Positions 35,302-43,975 of a stretch of 64,000 nt of DNA are shown in pieces; positions within the stretch are counted from its first letter, which is position 1, and each line of letters opens with the position of its first letter. The stretch lies in the NCBI GenBank assembly GCA_027214385.1, contig JAPVXR010000012.1, forward strand, positions 1-64,000. Direction: 5' to 3'. The notes under the pieces were generated by a model. That model ran no database searches and was not told where the DNA came from. It worked only from the letters and a program-made list of their open reading frames with translations. Source of the DNA: Cryomorphaceae bacterium 1068. GTDB taxonomy: Bacteria > Bacteroidota > Bacteroidia > Flavobacteriales_D > Cryomorphaceae. The translations under genes were made by a program, and so were the position numbers.

Positions 35302-35895
35302 ATGAAAAGGATTTCGATACGATTTTGTTTGCTCTCTTTGCTGTTGATTTTATCAAATCAGGCCATCGGTCAGGATAAGGTCGAACGCGAATACAAAATC
35401 AAGAAGGAAGAAGTTCCGCAGAAGGCGCTGGAGTTTATCAACGAGATCGAGTCACTCTCGCCGAAAACAAAAGTGAATTGGTATCGAGAAGAAGCCGCGG
35501 ATTCAGAAAGTGTCGAGGCTAAATTCAAGGTGCAGAAGCGGAGCTACAGCATTGAGTTTTCGATCCAGGGCGAATTGCAAGACGTCGAAATACGGATTGG
35601 TGAACGAGACATTCCGAAGATGACCAGAAAAGCAATCAAAGAATCTCTTAACGCGGAGTTCATCAAATGGGCCATCAAGAAAGTTCAACTTCAGTGGGTA
35701 GGGGAGTCTTCTTTGGTGATTTCTTCCATCGATCGAAACGAAAGGCAGGAAGGAGTTGAAGAGAATTACGAGATTGTGATCAAAGGAGAGACGGATAAAT
35801 CCAAAAGCTACTTTGAACTGCTGTTCGATAGCAGTGGCAATTTGCTGAGAAAGTCCCGAATAGTGGAGAATTCAAGTGATATTCTCATCTATTGA
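35302..35895 (+). CDS. Exported protein of unknown function
   Basis: A 197-aa protein with a signal peptide (cleavage near AIGQ). The mature part is charged and of mixed alpha/beta character with alternating EIESLSPKTKVNWYREE and a second ELLFDSSGNLLRKS stretch; it looks like a PepSY-like or BLIP-like two-repeat fold, which I cannot prove. Its TGA stop overlaps the start of the next gene (TTGA), so the product is probably made in fixed ratio to the DUF2490-like barrel. Confidence 0.6.
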   Translation: MKRISIRFCLLSLLLILSNQAIGQDKVEREYKIKKEEVPQKALEFINEIESLSPKTKVNWYREEAADSESVEAKFKVQKRSYSIEFSIQGELQDVEIRIGERDIPKMTRKAIKESLNAEFIKWAIKKVQLQWVGESSLVISSIDRNERQEGVEENYEIVIKGETDKSKSYFELLFDSSGNLLRKSRIVENSSDILIY

Positions 35896-36578
35896 AAAAA
35901 ACTCTTCTCATAGCCTTTGCTGCCATTTTCTCCTTTCAAGGAATTGGTCAAGATGTGTACCGTTTTGGTTTGCTTCCGGTGTTTAACACCAATGCCAAAT
36001 TGAAAAATGATTTCAGTCTGAACGTCAAGCTGGAGAATCGACATATTCTAAGCAGAGGCACTCTCAACGGTGAGCTAAGAGGGAATGACTATCGATTCGA
36101 GAGGCAAGACATCGCGGGGATACTCGCTAAGAAGCTTTCCGCGAACACAAGAGTGGGAGCGGGCTACCTTTTTCGACTCGAATCGGAGAGGGTGATTCAC
36201 CGATTGATCCAGCAGATTTCTATTACCCAACCCCTGAATAAAGTGCGGATCGCGCACCGATTCAGCTCCGATCAGACCTGGGATCCCGATGAGGCTTTCG
36301 AATTCAGGCTGCGCTACCGAATAGGTCTTGAAGTGCCTTTGTCGGGAACTCAGATCGATCCGAATGAGCTTTATTTTAAGTCGAATTTAGAATACCTGGC
36401 GCGCTTTCAAGCAGGATTTGTGAATGAATTCAGGGCAATTCCCGCACTGGGCTATCTGGCAAAAAACAAAAATTCCTTTGAGCTTGGCTTGGACTATCGT
36501 GTTGGCACCGTATTCGAACCCATCATAGGTCATGGATTTTGGGTTTATTTCGGTTATTATCTTCGACTCAACAACTAG
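35892..36578 (+). CDS. DUF2490-like outer membrane beta-barrel (TTG start)
   Basis: A 228-aa protein with signal peptide MKKTLLIAF...GIGQ, where the start codon is TTG at 35892 overlapping the preceding stop as TTGA. The mature chain consists of amphipathic strands with aromatic ends (RVGAGYLFRLE, FEFRLRYRIGLE, FELGLDYRVGTV), ending WVYFGYYLRLNN. This matches DUF2490 proteins, small outer-membrane barrels of unknown role. No other in-frame start would keep the signal peptide, so TTG is well supported. Confidence 0.72.
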   Translation: MKKTLLIAFAAIFSFQGIGQDVYRFGLLPVFNTNAKLKNDFSLNVKLENRHILSRGTLNGELRGNDYRFERQDIAGILAKKLSANTRVGAGYLFRLESERVIHRLIQQISITQPLNKVRIAHRFSSDQTWDPDEAFEFRLRYRIGLEVPLSGTQIDPNELYFKSNLEYLARFQAGFVNEFRAIPALGYLAKNKNSFELGLDYRVGTVFEPIIGHGFWVYFGYYLRLNN

Positions 36579-36604
36579 CAACTTATGTCAGAAATCAAAC
36601 TTTA

Positions 36605-36713
36605 AATCCCTACTTCACTTGGTGGATTTATAGTTTACAAATATGACTCTATTGAATTGCTGTAGGGATTGCCTAGCACCAATCAAATTTACAATACAAT
36701 ACTTTTTGTAAAC
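36605..36713. other. Two interleaved perfect 9-bp inverted repeats upstream of the Rrf2 gene
   Basis: AATCCCTAC (36605-36613) pairs with GTAGGGATT (36662-36670), and GTTTACAAA (36633-36641) pairs with TTTGTAAAC (36705-36713). The pairs interleave, as in a pseudoknot, rather than nest. The region holds no gene. It could be a structured leader, a pair of long operators or the terminator region of the preceding gene. Confidence 0.45.
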
Positions 36714-36810
36714 CTTTTGCACTTAAGAGTTCTTTAATAGATTAGTCATTCACAAAAAGCGGATATCAAACTCCTTTTATACCTTTATCATTCACTAATC
36801 GATTTACGTA

Positions 36811-37245
36811 TTGTTTTCAAAAACTTGCGAGTATGCCATAAAAGCTATGGTATATATTTGGCACAGGGATTATTCGGTTACTACTTGGGCCAGTTTAAAA
36901 GAAATAGCTGAGGCTATTGATTCGCCTCCCTCGTTTACCTCAAAAGTGCTCCAGCAGCTCGCTAAAAAAGAATTGCTGCTCTCGATGCGCGGGCCTTCGG
37001 GAGGGTTCAGCAAATTGAAAAAAGGAGATATTCGACTGGGAGATGTGATTATGGCAATTGACGGGCCCAAAATCACTAGAAAATGCATTCTTGGTTTCGA
37101 AGAGTGCAATACTGCTTATCCTTGCGCTCTGCACGATAAATTTGCCCATATCCGCGATGATCTAAATAAAGTATTGGACGAAACGAAGATTGAGGGATTG
37201 GGAGACTTATTTTCCAGCGGGGCTTTCTATTTGAAGGAAGACTAA
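36811..37245 (+). CDS. Rrf2 family transcriptional regulator, candidate Fe-S sensor (TTG start)
   Basis: A 144-aa regulator starting with TTG at 36811; the opening FSKTCEYAIKAM is the Rrf2 N-terminus and fixes the start. The winged helix-turn-helix lies at about 25-70 (LKEIAEAIDSPPSFTSKVLQQL ... GPSGGF). Three cysteines (Cys92, Cys99, Cys105) stand where IscR/NsrR bind a [2Fe-2S] or [4Fe-4S] cluster. Sitting tail-to-tail with the nos operon, 11 bp from nosY, it is a good candidate to sense NO or oxygen and control N2O respiration. That link is inference from position. Confidence 0.83.
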   Translation: MFSKTCEYAIKAMVYIWHRDYSVTTWASLKEIAEAIDSPPSFTSKVLQQLAKKELLLSMRGPSGGFSKLKKGDIRLGDVIMAIDGPKITRKCILGFEECNTAYPCALHDKFAHIRDDLNKVLDETKIEGLGDLFSSGAFYLKED

Positions 37246-37256
37246 TCTTCGTTCAA

Positions 37257-38039
37257 CTAAAAATCCTTTTTCCCCGATTTGAAGACAATCCTGGCGACAA
37301 GGGCAATCGTCCAAGTGATAAGGGTAAAAATGGATAAGAACAATCCAAGGCTGGTGCCAAAAAAATCCTTGAATACGGCACCTGTGTAGCCCAGCAAAGC
37401 GGATATATCAAGCTTGAGTAGGATAAGGGTGCGCGAAAGGTCGATGGGATTAAACAGCGTGGCAGCCAATGAAAAAGTATCTAAAGGATACTCCTCAAAA
37501 ATGATAAGCGACATCAAAAAAGCTCCATCATAGATCACTGCGAAGAAGAGCCACATCAAAACAGCATAGCCAAAACCCTTAATCTTGTTTTCGTTTGATA
37601 ACGCAATATTGAAAGAGAAAGCCGTGAAAATGAGCGTAAGAAAACTCCCTACTACCAACAGGAGAAGGAAATCGTAAATCGCGTCGCTCACAAATAGGCC
37701 ATAAAGGACGAATGGAATACCTAGGCCAATAACTAAACTTAGGCTCAACGAGCAGGCTACTCCCAAGTACTGACCCATAAAAATGGAGGAGCGCTTTACG
37801 GGTTGGGCGAGCAATAATTGCGTGAACTCCCTTGAGTTGTAATAATACATGATCCCAAAAATTGTGGCGATGAGGGGCACCAAAATTACAATGACATTCA
37901 TTAGAGTGATCACCGCTTTCGAAAGGTCGTTATTGAGAAAAAGAAGAACGAATCCCAAAACCATATAGAAGACGAGATACACCAAGCTCCAAAGACTACG
38001 CACCAAGTCGTAAAAACTGTATTTAAGAATTTTAAGCAT
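37257..38039 (-). CDS. nosY: ABC transporter permease NosY
   Basis: A 260-aa membrane protein with six helices, of the ABC-2 type. The segment TQLLLAQPVKRSSIFMGQYLG is the common cytoplasmic helix after helix 2. It overlaps nosF by 8 bp and is the last gene of the nos operon. NosFY together with NosD are needed to assemble the four-copper CuZ centre, probably by supplying sulfur or copper across the inner membrane. In this position the assignment is firm although sequence alone would only say ABC-2 permease. Confidence 0.86.
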   Translation of the reverse strand: MLKILKYSFYDLVRSLWSLVYLVFYMVLGFVLLFLNNDLSKAVITLMNVIVILVPLIATIFGIMYYYNSREFTQLLLAQPVKRSSIFMGQYLGVACSLSLSLVIGLGIPFVLYGLFVSDAIYDFLLLLVVGSFLTLIFTAFSFNIALSNENKIKGFGYAVLMWLFFAVIYDGAFLMSLIIFEEYPLDTFSLAATLFNPIDLSRTLILLKLDISALLGYTGAVFKDFFGTSLGLFLSIFTLITWTIALVARIVFKSGKKDF

Positions 38040-38742
38040 AGCTCTTAACTGAAGTTATGGAAGCAATGGCATGTTCTAAATCATCTTGACCTGATTTTTC
38101 GCGAAGCTCACTCAGGCTTCCTTTAAAGTAAATTTTTCCTTCAAGCAAGTAGATAATTTCATCGGCTACTTCCTCAACGAATTGCATAATGTGCGAAGTA
38201 ATCAAGATGGTTTTTCCTTCCTCTTTGGCTTTTCGGATCAGTCCACGAAGGTGTATCATGGCCTGTGGGTCCAAACCTGTGGTGGGTTCGTCGAGAATGA
38301 CAATAGGAGCGTCAATCATAAAAGCCAGCACTACATTTACCTTCTGTTTGGTTCCTCCCGAAAGGGTAGAAAGCTGCTTTCGCAAAAAGGGCTTTAAGCT
38401 GAAAAGCTCGATTAGTTCTTCCTCTTGGCTCTCGGAGCTGCGCATATCCTTGATCATTCTTATCAGCTCAATCAGACGCAAATTCCCCGGAAAGGTCGCA
38501 ATCTGTGGGAGGTATTGAATTTCTTCGCGATACTTCCACTTCTTGCGAATCTGTTCTCCATTGAGCGAGATGCTTCCCTTATCGGGAATATTCATACCAA
38601 GTATAGACTTGATCAAGGTGGTTTTTCCTGAACCATTTGGGCCAAGTACTGCAAAAATCCCAGGTTTGCGGATGTCGAGATTTAGGTCAATCAAAACCTT
38701 ATTCTTCCCAAATCGCTTGCTTAAATTCTTTACTTCTATCAT
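38032..38742 (-). CDS. nosF: ABC transporter ATPase NosF
   Basis: A 236-aa ABC ATPase. Walker A is GPNGSGKTTL (34-43), the signature is LSGGTKQKV, and Walker B is VILDEPTTGLDP, followed by the H-loop ITSHIM. It powers the NosY permease in maturation of NosZ. It overlaps nosD by 4 bp and nosY by 8 bp, so the three products are translationally coupled. Confidence 0.9.
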   Translation of the reverse strand: MIEVKNLSKRFGKNKVLIDLNLDIRKPGIFAVLGPNGSGKTTLIKSILGMNIPDKGSISLNGEQIRKKWKYREEIQYLPQIATFPGNLRLIELIRMIKDMRSSESQEEELIELFSLKPFLRKQLSTLSGGTKQKVNVVLAFMIDAPIVILDEPTTGLDPQAMIHLRGLIRKAKEEGKTILITSHIMQFVEEVADEIIYLLEGKIYFKGSLSELREKSGQDDLEHAIASITSVKSYA

Positions 38743-39995
38743 TCTATTCGGCGCATCATAGGATTGGTATCCACAAGGTTATCGGGAGTAAACACAGGGC
38801 TTACCTTTTCTGAAAAGTCAATTATTTCCATGAACAAACTTCGCAACAGCACGATGGTCTCTGGTGTACGATTTACGATGTACGAAAAGAGCTTAACAGG
38901 CCGATAGGGCACATCGCCCACCTTATCCTTATTCAAGTCGTAGCCCGTGTAGCTGCTCCAATAGTTCCCATCGAATTCGTTGTCGTTCAAATTGCTGTTA
39001 TAGGATACATCGAAGCTGTTATAAAGAAAATTGTTCTGCCTGAACTTATTTTCATAGCAGGCGCCAACCACCTTCACCGCCCAGCCGTTTCCGATGAAAT
39101 TATTGCGCTCGTAATTGATCCTGTTCGACCCTTCGATATTGATACCGATGGTGTTTTCTTCAAAGGTGTTGCCGATGATTTCTGCATCGTTTATTTCCTT
39201 AAGGAGCATGCCGTAGCTGGCCGTTCCCCAATTCAACCGAAAGGTATTGTTGAGCATTTTTATCCGCTTTGAAAACATGACCGCAACCCCCGCTCCGTTG
39301 TCTTCGAAGGTATTGTTCTCGTAAATATCATCATCGGAAAACATAAAATGGAGACCGTACCTGATGTTTTTGGTGGAGGTGTTATTGGTAATGCTGATGG
39401 TATCAGAAAACTCAAGGTAAATTCCATCGCGAGCTCCTTGCACGTGGTTTTGATCTACCTCGATGTTATTGGAGTACCAAAGCTGAATGCCGTTTCCCGA
39501 ATTGTACTCATCTACCGCATCACCGATGATTTTATTGTGGTAAACCTTTCCGTAGCTCGATTTCTCGAGGTAAATCCCAAAGAAGAGTTTTTCTAACACT
39601 ACATTTTGAATGGTGAAGTACTTACTTTTTACTACCCGTATGGCTGCGTAATCGGTGGTGTAGCTGGTACCAACGTTTATAATGAATAGGCCATCTAGGG
39701 TGACGCTGTCGGAATAGATGGTGATGATCTCACCTTGGTCTTCCCCGTCAATCACGGGGTAGCGATCGCCCTTGATGGTGATTGGACGATCTACCTTGAT
39801 ATTATACTCTTGGTAGGTGGCTTTTTCTATCCAGACAGTATCATGGGGAGATGCTGCATATATTCCCGACTGGATACTTTGTAAAACACAAGTGGGACAT
39901 ACCTTTACGATAGCCCCACTTGCTGGTTTTACAACCATGAAAAGAAAGGTTGTGAGCGCAATAAAACCTAAACTAACCTGCTTTATCGCCCTCAT
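38739..39995 (-). CDS. nosD: Periplasmic copper-site assembly protein NosD
   Basis: A 418-aa exported protein (signal near residues 10-28) with a right-handed parallel beta-helix built of repeats such as NNIEVDQNHVQGARDGIYLE and NRINYERNNFIG, then a C-terminal NEFDGNYWSSYTGYDLNKD stretch typical of NosD. NosD works with NosFY to supply the CuZ cluster of N2O reductase. A CPTC motif (residues 33-36) lies soon after the signal peptide. A 55-bp gap separates it from nosL. Confidence 0.93.
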   Translation of the reverse strand: MRAIKQVSLGFIALTTFLFMVVKPASGAIVKVCPTCVLQSIQSGIYAASPHDTVWIEKATYQEYNIKVDRPITIKGDRYPVIDGEDQGEIITIYSDSVTLDGLFIINVGTSYTTDYAAIRVVKSKYFTIQNVVLEKLFFGIYLEKSSYGKVYHNKIIGDAVDEYNSGNGIQLWYSNNIEVDQNHVQGARDGIYLEFSDTISITNNTSTKNIRYGLHFMFSDDDIYENNTFEDNGAGVAVMFSKRIKMLNNTFRLNWGTASYGMLLKEINDAEIIGNTFEENTIGINIEGSNRINYERNNFIGNGWAVKVVGACYENKFRQNNFLYNSFDVSYNSNLNDNEFDGNYWSSYTGYDLNKDKVGDVPYRPVKLFSYIVNRTPETIVLLRSLFMEIIDFSEKVSPVFTPDNLVDTNPMMRRIE

Positions 39996-40050
39996 CTAAT
40001 TTCTCTCAATTTATACAGTCAACTCTTTGAACGAAAGCCCGAATATGACC

Positions 40051-40488
40051 TTACTCTTTAAATTTTTCCTTCAGTCCTTCCCAATCGTATAACTCTCCGC
40101 CATGGGAGGCATGCGCAGCGCTAGCTTCCGCCTCAGAACTGAACCCTGTGAGGAAAGCCCCCATCGGACTGGGAATTCCTTCGCTAATCAAATAAGTAGC
40201 ATTAGTTGCATCCATCAATTCGCCTGGATTGGAATAATCGTTGGCCAAAAATAGGGCAACCGTTGGCGCATCTGCCTCGTTCATTTGATTCATCATGCAC
40301 TCGATGGCGTCGTAGTTGAACACCTTTCCCTTGTCAGTTACTATTTGCGCAGCGTGCTGCTTGTCCACAATGGTCATACTGCAATAGTGGCACGCGGCTT
40401 CGCCATAATCAATGGGTTTTTGGCTGATGGAACATCCCACCAACAGGAGCAGTAGAATGAAAAGAATAGATAATTGATGTATTCTCAT
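40051..40488 (-). CDS. nosL: Copper chaperone lipoprotein NosL
   Basis: A 145-aa outer-membrane or periplasmic lipoprotein (lipobox LLVGC, Cys19). The Cu(I) site CHYCSM (33-38) is followed by the family pattern HAAQIVTDKGKVFNYDAIECM. NosL hands Cu(I) to the NosZ assembly machinery. It lies 3 bp downstream of the membrane protein gene and 55 bp upstream of nosD. Confidence 0.93.
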   Translation of the reverse strand: MRIHQLSILFILLLLLVGCSISQKPIDYGEAACHYCSMTIVDKQHAAQIVTDKGKVFNYDAIECMMNQMNEADAPTVALFLANDYSNPGELMDATNATYLISEGIPSPMGAFLTGFSSEAEASAAHASHGGELYDWEGLKEKFKE

Positions 40489-40491
40489 TTT

Positions 40492-41103
40492 CTAGGATTT
40501 TTTTGTGGCCTTCCAACCGATTAAACCCGCTACAAAAGTAAGCCCCATTCCTGCAAACATCATATAAGCTCCCATTCGGGGATAGGAATAAGCATCAAAA
40601 TTCAACATTTTGGAATGACCTAAAAGTGGCGGCTTATAACTCATGGGGGTACCGTCGGGATTTTGAAGTTTCAGTATGGCTTTTGGATCTAAATTGGTTC
40701 CGTAATCGGTCATCCAGAGGTTGAAATCGTACATTCCCAAAACACCGAGAATTGACATTAAAATAAACCAGCCAAAGAACCATTGGTATTTTATTTTTCC
40801 CAGAAAGCCAAGGAGTCCAAAGAGAACGCCCAATGAAACCATGGCGATATTGATTCTGGGAAACCATGTAAATTCCCACATCTCATGCGACTTGGGGAGT
40901 ACCTTCATTCCAATGTAATGGTTAAGGCCGTCGATGTTTTGGACATCAAATTCGTTTTGCCCTCTGATCCCGTCAATGTGAATATTCAACCCGAGTGGAT
41001 CGGGGTATTGGGGTGCACCGAGTTCGATATTCCAAAGTGGAAATGCGAACAAGCCTAAAAGCAGCAGCGACCCTATTATCATTATCACACTTGCCTTCTT
41101 CAT
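40492..41103 (-). CDS. Nos-operon membrane protein, function unknown
   Basis: A 203-aa protein with four hydrophobic segments (near 8-25, 72-90, 95-112 and the C-terminus) and a periplasmic part with LGLNIHIDGIRGQNEFDVQN and LNHYIGMKVLP. The pattern NHYIGMK is found in proteins encoded next to clade II nosZ; the family has no proven role but may help copper delivery or electron flow. The ATG at 41103 has an AAAGGA ribosome site just upstream; the in-frame ATG at 41121 is at the very edge of a dispersed repeat and is less likely. It precedes nosL by 3 bp. Confidence 0.72.
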   Translation of the reverse strand: MKKASVIMIIGSLLLLGLFAFPLWNIELGAPQYPDPLGLNIHIDGIRGQNEFDVQNIDGLNHYIGMKVLPKSHEMWEFTWFPRINIAMVSLGVLFGLLGFLGKIKYQWFFGWFILMSILGVLGMYDFNLWMTDYGTNLDPKAILKLQNPDGTPMSYKPPLLGHSKMLNFDAYSYPRMGAYMMFAGMGLTFVAGLIGWKATKKS

Positions 41104-41120
41104 TTCATTCCTTTTTTGCA

Positions 41121-41262
41121 TCTGTCTATATAGTCCACTAGCTGCGTTACACTTTTTTTAAAAACAGTCCCGTTCGACTTCGCTCAGGGCAGGCTTTGAC
41201 CGCTGTCAACTCCTTGATTTTTAAAATTTCGTGTGCCTTGCTACTGAACTCTCTAGCTCAGA
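41121..41262. repeat. Dispersed intergenic repeat, copy A
   Basis: This copy and the one at 53262-53380 share TCTGTCTATAtAGTCC, AACAGTC, TTTGACC/TTGACC, TGTCAACTCCTTG and a final TTGCTA...CTAGcTCAG block in the same order and orientation. Copy A has about 25 extra bases after AACAGTC (41170-41194), including TTCGACTTCGCTCAG. It lies between nosZ and the membrane protein gene within the nos operon. No open frame spans it. Confidence 0.75.
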
Positions 41263-41379
41263 TTTATATCTACTAGAGTTTTTCCGAACTCTATCTATGG
41301 TGAACATCTAAGTTTGATCAAATTTGGAGTGGGGAGCCAAAACACAGCTCCCCTCTACTAAACCAAAATCAAATTATTT

Positions 41380-43347
41380 TTAGTCCTCGCCTAAGCTCCA
41401 GGATAACTCCACATCAGAGTTTGCAGGAGAAACGCGAACATATCCTTGCATCTCTTGGTGGAGTGCCGAACAGAAATCTGTGCAATAGAATGGCCAAACC
41501 CCAACTTTTTTGGGCAACCAAATAGAAGTTTTGGTTTGTCCAGGCATGATTAACAACTCAGAGGTATTCTGTCCCATCATGGCAAAACCGTGAGGCACAT
41601 CGAAATCTTGCTCGTGGTTGGTGATGTGGAAGTACACTTCATCGCCCACTTTTATCCCTTCAATATTGTCAGGTGTAAAGTGAGAGCGTATGGTTGACAT
41701 ATAAATATGCACCTCCTTACCGTTTCTTTCTACCCGTGCTTCGCTTGGGTTGTTAATTCCGTAAGGATGCTTGTTTTCTTCAAGACGATAGATCTTTTTG
41801 GAATTGGCCATTAATAGTTCTGCAGGACATCCCGCCGCATAGTGAGGCTCACCGTGAGTTGGGAAATCGTAGATCAACTCCATTTTCTCACCAGAGATAT
41901 CGTAGAGTTGGGCACTGTGTTCCATCTCAGGGCCCACAGGTAGGTAGCGATCTTTGGTGATTTTATTCATCGCCAAAACGTACTTACCGAATGGCTTTTG
42001 AGAGTTTCCACCAGGAATCATCAAGTGACCCACAGAGTAGTAACAAGGCTTGCGGTCAATAACTTCAAACGTTCCAACTTTCCACTTCACAATCTCAGAA
42101 GAGATGAAGAATGTGGTGTAGGCATTTCCTTTGTCGTCAAACTCAGTATGGAGTGGCCCGAGACCACCACTGGATACCGTTCCGCCAAGAACATCCTCAA
42201 ATTTCAAGATCGGAATACCGTAGGCTTCACCGTCGAATTTTTCATTCTCGATGGCGTCGATCATTTTTGTGAAGGAGTGCGCGGTCAAATCTGCAGAGAG
42301 CTTACCGTTACCGATGATGTACTCACCGGTAGGGTCAACATCACAACCATGAGGCGACTTTGGCGTTGGAAGAAAGTAAATCGCACCAGGAATCTCGGTA
42401 GGATCTACTGTTAGTACCTCTTTCTTCATGGTAGATGTAGCCATGTGCGTATGCTCATCGTACACGTTGTGAGCGTAGTTGGCTGGCATCATCGTACCAC
42501 CGCCGTTATTGACATACTCTTCAATTTTCTTCCAGTTTACCGCTGCAATAAAATCCTTATCATTTTGAGAAGCGTTAACCTCCATCAATGAGTGAGCCTC
42601 CTCGGTATTGTAAGTAGAGAGGAAGTGCCATCCGTGAGATTTTCCGCGACCAGGGTGAGAAAGATCGTAGTTGAAACCAGGCATCAAGATCTGGAATTTA
42701 ATTCCCATTCTACCCGTTTCCTGATCTACACTGATAAAGGAAACAGCTCCCTTGAAATTACCCTTCATTTCGTTGATGGGCATATCTCTCTGCGGAACCG
42801 GAACTGCGAAACGCGTTCCTGCTATTACGTACTCCGTATTTTCAGTAACAAAAGCCGAACTGTGGTTACCTCCCGAATTCGGAATCTCAATAATCTCAGT
42901 CGTTTCGAAAGTGGTGAGGTCAATTCGTGCAATACGTGGTGTATTGTTCCCATTGATAAATACCCAACGACCGTCAAGCTCACCGTTGGTTTGCGAAATA
43001 TCAGGGTGGTGTGAATCATCCCAAGGCACAAAACCAAAGGAAGTGTTGAGCATAGGCTTCGTTTCCTCAGAATAGCCGTAACCCGAAGTAGCAAACTGAG
43101 AGAATACCGGGATTTCCTTAAAAAGACGGCCAGAAGGCAGACCCACTACGGTGATGTTACCGCTGTATCCGCCAGAAACAAAGGCGTAAAACTCATCGTA
43201 CTCCCCAGGAGCTACGTACACTTTCTCAGCGTTGTTTGATGAAAGCGCACCATTTTTATTGGAGCCGTTTCCATTTTGATTTCCACATCCAGAAATCATC
43301 AGAGCGATTCCCATCAAGGCAATCAGGCTGTATTTTATGTTTTTCAT
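41380..43347 (-). CDS. nosZ: Nitrous oxide reductase, clade II
   Basis: A 655-aa enzyme that reduces N2O to N2. The N-terminus is a Sec lipoprotein signal (lipobox SGC, Cys21) and not a Tat signal, which marks clade II. The seven-bladed propeller carries CuZ ligands such as His113-His114 in DDSHHPDIS, the GPLHTEFD motif, and MEHSAQL plus GEPHYA. The C-terminal cupredoxin domain has the CuA ligands His586, Cys622, Cys626, His630 and Met633 (CTDFCSALHQEM). All key ligands I could check are present, so the enzyme should be active. It is the third gene of the operon. Confidence 0.96.
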   Translation of the reverse strand: MKNIKYSLIALMGIALMISGCGNQNGNGSNKNGALSSNNAEKVYVAPGEYDEFYAFVSGGYSGNITVVGLPSGRLFKEIPVFSQFATSGYGYSEETKPMLNTSFGFVPWDDSHHPDISQTNGELDGRWVFINGNNTPRIARIDLTTFETTEIIEIPNSGGNHSSAFVTENTEYVIAGTRFAVPVPQRDMPINEMKGNFKGAVSFISVDQETGRMGIKFQILMPGFNYDLSHPGRGKSHGWHFLSTYNTEEAHSLMEVNASQNDKDFIAAVNWKKIEEYVNNGGGTMMPANYAHNVYDEHTHMATSTMKKEVLTVDPTEIPGAIYFLPTPKSPHGCDVDPTGEYIIGNGKLSADLTAHSFTKMIDAIENEKFDGEAYGIPILKFEDVLGGTVSSGGLGPLHTEFDDKGNAYTTFFISSEIVKWKVGTFEVIDRKPCYYSVGHLMIPGGNSQKPFGKYVLAMNKITKDRYLPVGPEMEHSAQLYDISGEKMELIYDFPTHGEPHYAAGCPAELLMANSKKIYRLEENKHPYGINNPSEARVERNGKEVHIYMSTIRSHFTPDNIEGIKVGDEVYFHITNHEQDFDVPHGFAMMGQNTSELLIMPGQTKTSIWLPKKVGVWPFYCTDFCSALHQEMQGYVRVSPANSDVELSWSLGED

Positions 43348-43390
43348 ATCGTTTGGTATAATCTGTTAGTTGAAATAGAGTGTAATGGAA

Positions 43391-43966
43391 TTATTCAGGT
43401 AGGATGACCTTATCTACGACGTGCACGATACCGTTGCCCGCATCTACACTAGCCAGAATTTTGGCACCGCCTACATAAACATCGTCTCCTTTGACTTCAA
43501 TCGTAACGTTGGTGTCATCGGCTTGACCGAGCTTCTTGAATTTCTTCAAAAACTCCTTGTCGTATTTACCCGCAGTTACGTGGTGCTTAAGAATAGTAGC
43601 CAATTGCTCTTTATTCTCAGGCTTTAGCAATGTTTCTACGGTGCCTTCTGGCAATGCGTCGAAAGCAGCGTTTACAGGAGCAAAAACCATCAATGGCCCT
43701 GCATTTACAAGGGCATTTTCTAAATCGGCAGCTTGCACAGCCGCTACCAGAGTGGTGTGGTCTTCTGATCCTATAGCGATTTGAAGCACATTGGGCTTTC
43801 CTACATCACCTTCAATAAAGGCCTGACCTGCTTCCTTGCTAATCTCTTCGGTTTCGGCTGGAGCCGATGCAGAAGAAGATTCAGCATTAGGCGATTGACA
43901 CGAAGTGACAACCAATAGCATGGAAGCCAAACTGGGGAGAATTAAATTTTTAATGATCCTTTTCAT
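43391..43966 (-). CDS. Fasciclin (FAS1) domain lipoprotein
   Basis: A 191-aa lipoprotein (lipobox VVTSC, Cys23) with one FAS1 domain from about residue 50 to the end. The H1 motif (VFAPVNAAFDALP) and the late H2-type HHVTAGKYDK are recognisable, as is the closing NGIVHVVDKVILPE. FAS1 domains mediate adhesion or protein contacts. Its place between cytochrome c and nosZ, 43 bp before nosZ and 9 bp after the cytochrome, suggests a structural or docking partner of the N2O reductase chain at the membrane. That role is inference. Confidence 0.88.
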   Translation of the reverse strand: MKRIIKNLILPSLASMLLVVTSCQSPNAESSSASAPAETEEISKEAGQAFIEGDVGKPNVLQIAIGSEDHTTLVAAVQAADLENALVNAGPLMVFAPVNAAFDALPEGTVETLLKPENKEQLATILKHHVTAGKYDKEFLKKFKKLGQADDTNVTIEVKGDDVYVGGAKILASVDAGNGIVHVVDKVILPE

Positions 43967-43975
43967 GGTGGTTGG

